Shown here one piece after another: positions 26,595-33,904 of a stretch of 64,000 nt of DNA. The stretch spans positions 186,001-250,000 of the forward strand of contig CAKPBC010000001.1 in assembly GCA_934140155.1 (NCBI GenBank), in the 5' to 3' direction. Within the stretch, counting starts at the first letter, position 1. Every line of letters starts with the position of its first letter. Source of the DNA: an uncultured Bacilli bacterium. Its GTDB lineage: Bacteria; Bacillota_I; Bacilli_A; RFN20; CAG-826. Made by a program: the position numbers and the translations under genes. The notes under the pieces were generated by a model. The model did no database searches, had not been told where the DNA came from, and was given only the letters and a program-made list of their open reading frames with translations.

Positions 26595-27917
26595 ATGTTA
26601 GATACCATTGTTGCTTTAGCTACTGCTCCTATGAAATCCGCAATTGCGGTAATTCGTGTAAGTGGAGAGGATTGTTATGATATAGTTTCTAAAGTTTTTT
26701 CTAAAGATATTAAGGATTTAAACAAACGACAAATAAATTATGGTTTTATTAAAGATAATGAAGAAATAATTGATGAAGTTATCTTATTAAATTATATTAA
26801 ACCGCATAGTTTTACAGGAGAAAATAGTGTGGAAATTATGTGTCATGGCTCTTTATTAATTGCTAATGAAATAATTGAATTATTAATTAAAAATGGAGCA
26901 AGATTAGCCACTCGTGGTGAGTTTTCTTCCCGTGCGTATATGAATGGTAGAATTGATTTAATCCAAGCAGAAGCTATTAATGATGTTATTAACGCTACTT
27001 CTAAAGAAGCTAAAAAGTTATCACTTCTTTCTCTTGAAGGAAAAACAACTAAGTTACTTACACCTTTAAATGATTCTTTAGCTGCCCTTCTTGCTAATAT
27101 TGAAGTAAATATTGATTATCCAGAATATGAAGATATTGAAGTAGTTACTATAGATAAAATTATTAGTGAAGGAAATAAAATGCATCAATATATTCTTAAA
27201 CTTATTAAAGAAGGTCAAGAAGGAGAAAAAATCAAAGAAGGTATTAATGTCGCTATTGTGGGTAAACCTAATGTTGGAAAATCATCACTATTAAATGCTT
27301 TATTAAAAGAAGATAAGGCGATTGTTACTGATATTGCTGGTACAACACGAGATATTGTGGAAGGTGATGTAACTCTTAAAGATATTACATTCCATATGTT
27401 TGATACAGCGGGAATTCATGAATCTTTTGATGTTGTAGAATCGATTGGTATTAATAAAGCTAAGAAAACTATTGATCAAGCGGATTTAGTTCTTCTTTTA
27501 CTCGATGCAAGTAAAAGGTTAGATAAAGATGATCAAGAACTTATTGACCAAACTAAAGATAAAAATGTAATTATCGTTCATAATAAATCAGATATAAGTT
27601 CTAATGTAGATGGAATTAGTATTTCCGCTAAAAACGGTGATGTTGATTCTTTAATTGATGAAATGTTAAATAGAGTTGGAGTAAGTAATGAAAGTTTCTT
27701 AAGACCTTCTTTAAATAATTCTAGACAAATTGGTTTACTTAAAAAAGCTGATATTGAGATATTAAAAGCCATTGAAGATGCTAAAAATGGTTTACCGGTT
27801 GATTTGATTTCAGTTTCATTAACTAATGCTTATAACTCTATTCAAGCAATTTTAGGAAATGAAACAAATGTTGATATATCTAAAGAAATATTTGCAAGAT
27901 TTTGTGTGGGGAAATAA
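26595..27917 (+). CDS. mnmE: tRNA modification GTPase MnmE
   Basis: With MnmG it installs the cmnm5 group on U34 of certain tRNAs. 440 residues: N-terminal folate-binding domain, then a G domain with G1 GKPNVGKSS, G2 GTTRD, G3 DTAG, G4 NKSD, and the C-terminal FCVGK (FC(I/V)GK) whose Cys is catalytic. Start ATG with AAGAGGTGAG upstream. Next gene follows within 2 bp. Confidence 0.97.
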   Translation: MLDTIVALATAPMKSAIAVIRVSGEDCYDIVSKVFSKDIKDLNKRQINYGFIKDNEEIIDEVILLNYIKPHSFTGENSVEIMCHGSLLIANEIIELLIKNGARLATRGEFSSRAYMNGRIDLIQAEAINDVINATSKEAKKLSLLSLEGKTTKLLTPLNDSLAALLANIEVNIDYPEYEDIEVVTIDKIISEGNKMHQYILKLIKEGQEGEKIKEGINVAIVGKPNVGKSSLLNALLKEDKAIVTDIAGTTRDIVEGDVTLKDITFHMFDTAGIHESFDVVESIGINKAKKTIDQADLVLLLLDASKRLDKDDQELIDQTKDKNVIIVHNKSDISSNVDGISISAKNGDVDSLIDEMLNRVGVSNESFLRPSLNNSRQIGLLKKADIEILKAIEDAKNGLPVDLISVSLTNAYNSIQAILGNETNVDISKEIFARFCVGK

Positions 27918-27919
27918 TT

Positions 27920-28705
27920 ATGTTTTTTGATACGCATTGCCACTTAAATAGTGATGAATTATTTATAAAAAAAGATCAATTAATTAAAGAAGCTAATGAA
28001 AACAATGTAAAAATGATTGTTGTGCCAGGATATGATTATGATTCATCAAAAAAAGTATTTGAATTAATAAAAGAAAACAATATCTTTGGCGCAATTGGTT
28101 TACAACCGGAAGAAATAACTAAAGATAATATTGATGGTGTTTTTAATTTATTCTCTTTAATACCAGATAATCCTAAAATTGTCGCTATTGGAGAGATTGG
28201 TTTAGATTATTACTGGGAAAAAGATAAAGCAAAGCAAGAAATTCAAAAACAAGTGTTTATTAAACAAATTGAAGTTGCTAATAAATATAAGTTACCAATT
28301 ATAGTGCACTCACGCGATGCAATAAATGATACATTAATGATTTTAAGAAAACATAAGCCATTATATGGAGGCATAATGCATTGTTATAGCGGACCAAAAG
28401 AAATGATGAATGATTTTATTAATTTAGGAATGTATATATCTTTAGGTGGGCCAGTTACTTTTAAAAACGCTAGAACTCCTAAAGATGTTGCGGCTAATAT
28501 AGATTTAAATTATTTATTGATTGAAACTGATTCTCCTTATTTAACACCGCATCCATATCGCGGAACAGAAAATGCTCCTAAATATGTGACTCTTGTTGCT
28601 CAAGAAATAGCAAATATTAGAAATGAAGATATTAGCGTAATAGAAAAAATCACAACGAAAAATGCGATGAAAGTTTTTAAGGTAAAATATGAAGAAAATA
28701 ATTAA
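27920..28705 (+). CDS. tatD: TatD-family metal-dependent hydrolase/DNase
   Basis: 261 residues with the TIM-barrel metal ligands: DTHCHLN near the N-terminus, GEIGLDYY, HSRDA, HCYSG and ETDSPYL. The family hydrolyses DNA 3'-5' and may aid quality control of nucleic acids. I take the ATG at 27920 (MFFDTHCH), preceded by TGTGGGGA at the end of mnmE; the open frame upstream is inside mnmE. The end overlaps rnmV by 17 nt. Confidence 0.94.
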   Translation: MFFDTHCHLNSDELFIKKDQLIKEANENNVKMIVVPGYDYDSSKKVFELIKENNIFGAIGLQPEEITKDNIDGVFNLFSLIPDNPKIVAIGEIGLDYYWEKDKAKQEIQKQVFIKQIEVANKYKLPIIVHSRDAINDTLMILRKHKPLYGGIMHCYSGPKEMMNDFINLGMYISLGGPVTFKNARTPKDVAANIDLNYLLIETDSPYLTPHPYRGTENAPKYVTLVAQEIANIRNEDISVIEKITTKNAMKVFKVKYEENN

Positions 28706-29234
28706 TGCAATTATTGTGGTGGAAGGAAAAAGTGATGTACAATTTTTAGAATCTTTTATTGATGCGGAATTTGTAATTACAAATGGAAGTGATGTTCCAC
28801 GTGAAACAATAGATTATTTAAAGAATTCTTCTTTAAATAAGAAGATTCTAGTCTTAACAGATCCAGATTCTCCAGGAAAAAGAATTCGAGATATTTTAAA
28901 TAATGAAATACCTAACTTATTACATGCTTATGTTGATAAAAAAGAATGTATAAAAAAACATAAAGTCGGTGTAGCAGAATCTAACAAAGAACATATCTTA
29001 AATGTCTTAGATAATGTTATTGAAAACACTAAAAACGAACAAGGTAATTGGGTTATGGAAGATTTATACGTTCGTAATTTATGTGGCAACGCGAATGCGA
29101 ATAAATTAAGAATAAAAGTTATGCAAGAATTACATTTAGGATACGGAAATGCAAAAACTTTATTAAAAAGATTAAATAGTTTAAATATTAGTAAAGATAA
29201 AGTTGATGAAGTGATAAAGAAGGTGAATTTATGA
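28689..29234 (+). CDS. rnmV: Ribonuclease M5 (5S rRNA maturation)
   Basis: Cleaves precursor 5S rRNA. 181 residues with the Toprim motifs VVEGKSDV (catalytic Glu) and LTDPDSPGKRIR (DxD), and NLCG/AKTLLKRLN in the C-terminal part. It overlaps tatD and ksgA (ATGA), forming the standard tatD-rnmV-ksgA operon. Confidence 0.95.
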   Translation: MKKIINAIIVVEGKSDVQFLESFIDAEFVITNGSDVPRETIDYLKNSSLNKKILVLTDPDSPGKRIRDILNNEIPNLLHAYVDKKECIKKHKVGVAESNKEHILNVLDNVIENTKNEQGNWVMEDLYVRNLCGNANANKLRIKVMQELHLGYGNAKTLLKRLNSLNISKDKVDEVIKKVNL

Positions 29235-30064
29235 ATGGACCAGTAGCAAATAAAGAATATGTGTGTAAACATTTAGATATTTATGATGTAAAAGCATTAA
29301 AAAAATATGGACAAAATTTTTTGATTGATGATGAATTAGCTAATAGTATCGTTGATAAAATTAATGATGGAGAAGATAAAATATTATTAGAAATTGGTCC
29401 CGGATTAGGTGCCTTAACATATCATTTATTAAACAAAAAAGGTCACAAAATTTTAGTGGAAATTGATCCAGTTATGGTTGACCACTTAACACATCAAATT
29501 AATGATGAAAGCATTGAAATAATTAATAAGGATTTTTTAAATATTAATTTAAATAAATATGAAAAAGATATAATTGTGTTAGGAAATTTACCGTATTATG
29601 TCACAACAGAAATTGTCGAAAAATTAATTAAATGCAAAAATGTTAAACAAATGACACTTATGGTACAAAAAGAAGCTTATTTCCGATTAGTTTCTCCGAT
29701 TAATACTAAAGAGTATTCACCTATTTCTATTTTTATTGAATATTTGGGTGGTAGTAATTTAATACAAAAAGTATCAAGACATTCTTATATTCCTGAACCA
29801 CATGTTGACTCATTAGTTTTTCAAATTAATGTAACTAATGATCGAATTTATGAAAATGAAAAATTATTTTTCCAAGTTACTAAAGCAATGTTTAAAATGC
29901 GTAGAAAAACAATATTAAATAACTTAACTGCGTATTTAAATGATAAAAACAAAGCATTAGAAATATTAAACAACTTAAATTGTTTAGAAACTAAAAGACC
30001 AGAACAATTGGATTTAAAATTTTATATTAATTTAACTAATGAAATTGCTAAGGATGCTAAATAA
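29231..30064 (+). CDS. ksgA: 16S rRNA (adenine(1518)-N6/adenine(1519)-N6)-dimethyltransferase
   Basis: Dimethylates the two adenosines in the 3' hairpin of 16S rRNA. 277 residues with GQNFLID, SAM motif I (LEIGPGLGALT), and the catalytic NLPYYVTT. The C-terminal helical domain is complete. Overlaps rnmV by 4 nt. Confidence 0.97.
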   Translation: MNGPVANKEYVCKHLDIYDVKALKKYGQNFLIDDELANSIVDKINDGEDKILLEIGPGLGALTYHLLNKKGHKILVEIDPVMVDHLTHQINDESIEIINKDFLNINLNKYEKDIIVLGNLPYYVTTEIVEKLIKCKNVKQMTLMVQKEAYFRLVSPINTKEYSPISIFIEYLGGSNLIQKVSRHSYIPEPHVDSLVFQINVTNDRIYENEKLFFQVTKAMFKMRRKTILNNLTAYLNDKNKALEILNNLNCLETKRPEQLDLKFYINLTNEIAKDAK

Positions 30065-30080
30065 ATAGCATTCTTTTTCA
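30054..30080 (+). terminator. Short terminator overlapping the ksgA stop
   Basis: ATGCTA/TAGCAT stem including the stop codon, followed by a T-rich run. It separates the housekeeping operon from yabG, which probably has its own promoter. Confidence 0.55.
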
Positions 30081-30128
30081 TTATTTTGATACTTTTTGAA
30101 TAATTTATATAGTAAGAGGAACAAAATA

Positions 30129-30869
30129 ATGAATTTTAAAGTTGGAGATGTAGTAACTAGATTATCTCATAATAGTGATTGTGAGTTTGTAATTTATAAA
30201 ATTAAAGATAATATAGCTTTTTTGAAGGGAAAATGTACAAGATTAAATGCAGATGCACCCTTAACGGACTTAAAAATAAGTGAAAAACGTAATAATATAA
30301 ATAGCAATTTAAGTTTAAAATTACCTAATTTTAGTAATAATACACTTTTTGGAAAAGTATTGCATTTAGATGGTGATTCAAATTTTTTAAAGAAATGTAT
30401 GGATTTATACGCTCAATATAAAGTACCTGCTATTGGATATTACATTTCTGAAAATAATATGGCTTTTTCAATAAATGATTTATTATTAAAACATAAACCA
30501 GATGTTTTAGTTATAACTGGTCATGATGCTTTATCAAAAAGTCCTTTTGCTAATGAATATATGAATTCTAAATTCTTTTTAGAGACAATTAAAAATGCTC
30601 GAGTTTTTCAACAAAATAAAGATTCAATGCCTATTGTTGTTGGTGGATGTCAATCTAATTTTAAATCATTGATTGAATATGCAAATTTTGCTTCTTCACC
30701 CGCTAGTATCAATATAGCGGCACTTGATCCAGCAATTATTGCTATTATGATTGCCACTACTTCGGTTAATGAATTAGTGGATGTTTTAGGTGCGGTAAAC
30801 CAAACAAGTGGAAAAACTGCAGGAATGACAGGAATTGATACTCGAGGAGTTGCAAGAAAATTATATTAA
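30129..30869 (+). CDS. yabG: Sporulation-specific protease YabG
   Basis: 246 residues matching YabG, the cysteine-type protease that processes spore coat and cortex proteins late in sporulation. Diagnostic stretches are GKVLHLDGDSNFLKKCMDLY, DVLVITGHDALSK, VGGCQSNFKSLIEYANFASSP (key Cys in GGCQS) and GIDTRGVARKLY at the C-terminus. The start at 30129 (MNFKVGDVVTR) has AAGAGGA upstream and matches the family. Its place right after ksgA is the same as in B. subtilis. This is one of the strongest signs that the organism sporulates or descends from a spore former. Confidence 0.95.
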   Translation: MNFKVGDVVTRLSHNSDCEFVIYKIKDNIAFLKGKCTRLNADAPLTDLKISEKRNNINSNLSLKLPNFSNNTLFGKVLHLDGDSNFLKKCMDLYAQYKVPAIGYYISENNMAFSINDLLLKHKPDVLVITGHDALSKSPFANEYMNSKFFLETIKNARVFQQNKDSMPIVVGGCQSNFKSLIEYANFASSPASINIAALDPAIIAIMIATTSVNELVDVLGAVNQTSGKTAGMTGIDTRGVARKLY

Positions 30870-30917
30870 TTTAATAGAATATATGTTACAATTTGTTTAA
30901 GAACGGAGGAAAATAAA

Positions 30918-31373
30918 ATGAACAAAAAGAAAAATTTCCAACATGCCGCCGCAATAATTAACATTGTTTTATCAGGTATTGCTACATTTTTATTCTTTGT
31001 TGCTTTATTTGCTATCAATCAAGTTGTTGATATCTTAGTGCAAGAACAAGGCTTAACACTTTCTAGTGAAGAAATTGCCTTATACAAAAGTACTGCAACA
31101 GCAGTTATAGCGATTTATATGTTATTTAATTTAGCATTATTAATAATTTCAATTTTTGCTGAAGTAAAAACTGTAAAAAATCAAAAAGCAAAAGGTTTAT
31201 TTATTACAATGATAGTTTTAAATTCAATTGCATTCTTAGTATTGTTATTTTCTAACATTATCCTTGGATTAATAGCAGCGGTTCCATTGGCGTTTTCAAT
31301 TGTTGTCTTATGTTTAAAAGACCCAGAACCAATAATGGATTTCACTTTTAACAATGGTAATACAAACGAATAG
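30918..31373 (+). CDS. Four-TM integral membrane protein of unknown function
   Basis: 151 residues with four hydrophobic segments (about 14-37, 65-90, 98-122, 125-142) and a short acidic tail. The second loop is TVKNQKAKGLF. No recognised family. Strong ribosome-binding site (CGGAGG) and TACAAT upstream; a terminator follows, so it is probably monocistronic. Position between yabG and ispE holds veg/sspF in B. subtilis, which are absent here. Confidence 0.8.
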   Translation: MNKKKNFQHAAAIINIVLSGIATFLFFVALFAINQVVDILVQEQGLTLSSEEIALYKSTATAVIAIYMLFNLALLIISIFAEVKTVKNQKAKGLFITMIVLNSIAFLVLLFSNIILGLIAAVPLAFSIVVLCLKDPEPIMDFTFNNGNTNE

Positions 31374-31378
31374 TAACT

Positions 31379-31403
31379 AAGCTCACAAAACGTGAGCTTT
31401 TTT
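31379..31403 (+). terminator. Rho-independent terminator after the four-TM gene
   Basis: AAGCTCAC, AAAAC loop, GTGAGCTT then T-run, a few bases after the stop codon. Confidence 0.85.
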
Positions 31404-31500
31404 GCTGCTTTTGATAAAAAATGTGTTAAAACACATTTATATATATTTATAAATATGTTACAATTTTATCGCTAACTAAAATATAATCGAGGAAATTAGT

Positions 31501-32352
31501 ATGATTGTAAAAGCTTATGCAAAAATAAACTTAGCCTTAAAAGTTAAAGGCAAAACAAAAGATGGTTATCATGAATTGGATATGGTAATGTTACCTCTCG
31601 AATTACATGACTCAATAGATATTTCTTTATTACCTGATATATATGAAACATATGTAACATGTGATGATTTTTCTTTGGAAACAGGAGAATACAATTTATG
31701 TAGTATTGCTGTCCGTAAAATGAAAGAACAATTTAATATTAACAAATCATTTAGAATACATATTCATAAAAATATTCCTATTGGTGCAGGCTTAGGCGGT
31801 GGATCCGCGAATGCCGCAGCGGTAATTCGTGCAATTAAAGATTTATTAAAATTAAAAATAAGTGTTCAAGACGAATTAGAAGTTGCTAAATCTATTGGAG
31901 CAGATGTTCCTTTTTGTTTATTTAACACACCAAGTAGATCAGAAGGAATTGGTGAAAAACTTACACCAATTGTGGTAAGTAAAGAATATTATGTTCTTCT
32001 AATTAAACCAAAAAGAGGACTTTCAACAAAAGAAGTTTATGTGAAGTATGATGAAGTTGGATCTTCTGCTAATCCTGATGTTGATGAATTAATTAAAGTG
32101 CTAAAAGAAGGTAAAACAGAAGAAATATCAAATTGCTTTGGAAATGATTTAGAAAAGGCATCAATTACACTTCTTCCGGAAATTCAAAATGTTAAAGACG
32201 AACTAAAAACACACGGATTTGAAATAGTTTTAATGTCTGGATCAGGTTCATCAGTATTTGCTCTATCAGAAAACAAACATATGATTGAAAAAGAGGCTAA
32301 AAATTTAGAGAAAAAAGGTTATAATGTATTTATAACTAAAATATTAAAATAA
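31501..32352 (+). CDS. ispE: 4-diphosphocytidyl-2-C-methyl-D-erythritol kinase
   Basis: GHMP kinase of the MEP isoprenoid pathway, phosphorylating CDP-ME at the 2-hydroxyl. 283 residues with the N-terminal AYAKINL, the phosphate loop PIGAGLGGGSANAAA (about 96-110) and GADVPF, plus the C-terminal MSGSGSSVFAL. It indicates that undecaprenyl and other isoprenoids are made via MEP. It is followed 13 bp later by glmU. Confidence 0.96.
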   Translation: MIVKAYAKINLALKVKGKTKDGYHELDMVMLPLELHDSIDISLLPDIYETYVTCDDFSLETGEYNLCSIAVRKMKEQFNINKSFRIHIHKNIPIGAGLGGGSANAAAVIRAIKDLLKLKISVQDELEVAKSIGADVPFCLFNTPSRSEGIGEKLTPIVVSKEYYVLLIKPKRGLSTKEVYVKYDEVGSSANPDVDELIKVLKEGKTEEISNCFGNDLEKASITLLPEIQNVKDELKTHGFEIVLMSGSGSSVFALSENKHMIEKEAKNLEKKGYNVFITKILK

Positions 32353-32365
32353 GAGGTATAGAAAA

Positions 32366-33376
32366 ATGAAAAATTATGCAGTTATTTTAGCAGCGGGAAA
32401 AGGAACAAGAATGCGTTCTTTAGATGAATCAAAATCTAAAGTTAGTTATGAAATTTTAGAAAAACCACTAGTTAGATATGTACTTGATGCATTAAAACCA
32501 TTAAATTTTGAAAAAATTATTACTGTTGTTGGTTTTGGTGGAGAAGTAACTAAATCTTTAGTGGAAGATAGTTCAGAAATTGTATGGCAACACGAGCAAA
32601 AAGGAACAGGACATGCCGTTATGCAAGCCGCTCCTATTTTAGAAGGTAAAGAAGGATATACTGTTGTTTGTTGTGGAGATACACCAGTAGTTACTAAAGA
32701 AACTTTTGAAGCATTATTAAATAAACACATTAATGATAAAAATTCATTAACATTATTAACAGCAATTGTCGAAAATCCAAAAGGTTATGGACGTATCAAA
32801 CGCAATGAAGACGGAAGTCAAGTTGAAGCAATTGTTGAACAAGCAGATTGTGATGAAATAATGGATAAAGTTAAAGAAGTTAATGCCGGAATGTATGTGT
32901 TTGATAATGTGGAATTATTTAAGCACCTTCATAATTTAAAAACAAATAATAAACAAGGTGAATTTTATTTAACTGATTTATTATATATGTTTAGAAAAGA
33001 AGGATTAAAAGTCGGTGCTTCTATCTTATCAAATCCAAATGAAATGATGGGAGTTAATAATCGTGTCCAATTATCTGAAGCAAGTGCAGCAATTCAAGCG
33101 AGAATTAATAAAGAATTAATGCTAAGTGGCGTAACTATTATTGATCCAAATACTACATATATTGGTCAAGATGTTAAAGTAGGACAAGATACTATTATTT
33201 ATCCTAATACGCATATCTATGGCAATACAGTTATTGGACATAGTGCAATTATTGGTCCTAATAGTGTTATAAAAAATGCTAAAATAGGTAATAAATGCAT
33301 TATTAAATCTTCTTTTATCGAAAATAAAGAAATAAAAGATGCGGAAATTGTCGGTCCTTTTGAAAATATAAAATAA
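32366..33376 (+). CDS. glmU: N-acetylglucosamine-1-phosphate uridyltransferase, GlmU-type, short form
   Basis: 336 residues against about 455 for bifunctional GlmU. The N-terminal uridyltransferase half is complete: LAAGKGTRMRS, QKGTGHAVMQA, CCGDTPV, NPKGYGRI and EVNAGMYVF. After about residue 250 only three or so left-handed beta-helix coils remain, ending EIVGPFENIK, so the acetyltransferase active site (His363 region in E. coli) and the acetyl-CoA site are absent. Only 55 bp separate it from the next gene, so no out-of-frame remnant exists. UDP-GlcNAc synthesis from GlcNAc-1-P is expected; the acetylation step would need another enzyme. Follows ispE, as in related genomes. Confidence 0.9.
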   Translation: MKNYAVILAAGKGTRMRSLDESKSKVSYEILEKPLVRYVLDALKPLNFEKIITVVGFGGEVTKSLVEDSSEIVWQHEQKGTGHAVMQAAPILEGKEGYTVVCCGDTPVVTKETFEALLNKHINDKNSLTLLTAIVENPKGYGRIKRNEDGSQVEAIVEQADCDEIMDKVKEVNAGMYVFDNVELFKHLHNLKTNNKQGEFYLTDLLYMFRKEGLKVGASILSNPNEMMGVNNRVQLSEASAAIQARINKELMLSGVTIIDPNTTYIGQDVKVGQDTIIYPNTHIYGNTVIGHSAIIGPNSVIKNAKIGNKCIIKSSFIENKEIKDAEIVGPFENIK

Positions 33377-33431
33377 AAATGTTTAAATATTGTTAAAAAA
33401 TTTTATATAATACAAGTAGGAGGATACACTA

Positions 33432-33803
33432 ATGGCAAAAAGATATGTTATTACTCATCGTAAAGATGATGGCGTTTGGCAAGTGAAATTAGCCAAAGGA
33501 GCAAAAGTTATTAAATTGTTTAACACTCAAAAAGAAGCAATTGATTACGCTGAAGCGTTAGCGGAAAACCAAGATGGTTCTATTACTATTCATAAAAAGG
33601 ATGGTAAAATTAGAAAACAAAATTATCAACAAAAAAAGCCTGCTAAAGAAGAACAACCTGAAGATGAAGAAGTAAAAGAAGAAAAGGTTGAAACAAAAAA
33701 AGCAGCAAAAAAAGTTGCTCCAGCTCCAAAAAAAGAAGAGGCAAAACCTACCACAACTAAAAAAGTAGAAAAAAAAGAAACTAAAAAGAAAGTTAGCAAG
33801 TAA
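33432..33803 (+). CDS. DUF2188 protein with a histone H1-like Lys-rich tail
   Basis: 123 residues. The first 60 match DUF2188 (VITHRKDDGVWQVKLAKGAKV, then FNTQKEAIDYAEALAEN and DGSITIHKKDGKIRK). Residues about 65-123 are a low-complexity tail of Lys, Ala, Glu, Pro and Thr (KKAAKKVAPAPKKEEAK), resembling the C-terminal tail of histone H1-like proteins. Nucleoid or RNA binding is a plausible inference. Strong AGGAGG; own TATAAT upstream; terminator overlaps the stop. Confidence 0.85.
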   Translation: MAKRYVITHRKDDGVWQVKLAKGAKVIKLFNTQKEAIDYAEALAENQDGSITIHKKDGKIRKQNYQQKKPAKEEQPEDEEVKEEKVETKKAAKKVAPAPKKEEAKPTTTKKVEKKETKKKVSK

Positions 33804-33819
33804 TTGCTAATTTTTTTTG
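33793..33819 (+). terminator. Terminator overlapping the DUF2188 stop
   Basis: TTAGCAA...TTGCTAA hairpin followed by T8; the stem includes the TAA stop. Confidence 0.8.
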
Positions 33820-33844
33820 AGATAAATACTAAAAAACAATCAAC

Positions 33845-33878
33845 AAAAAAGTGGATGTCACATATGTAAACATCCACA
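33845..33878 (-). terminator. Rho-independent terminator after ppdK
   Basis: On the minus strand GTGGATGT pairs with ACATCCAC around an 11-nt loop, followed by T6, 27 bp past the ppdK stop. Confidence 0.85.
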
Positions 33879-33904
33879 ATTTTTATTTTAAGTTAGTTAA
33901 TAGA

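Noticed and set aside
32366..33376. Frameshifted full-length glmU
   Set aside because: Only 55 bp separate its stop from the next gene, and no acetyltransferase sequence continues in another frame.
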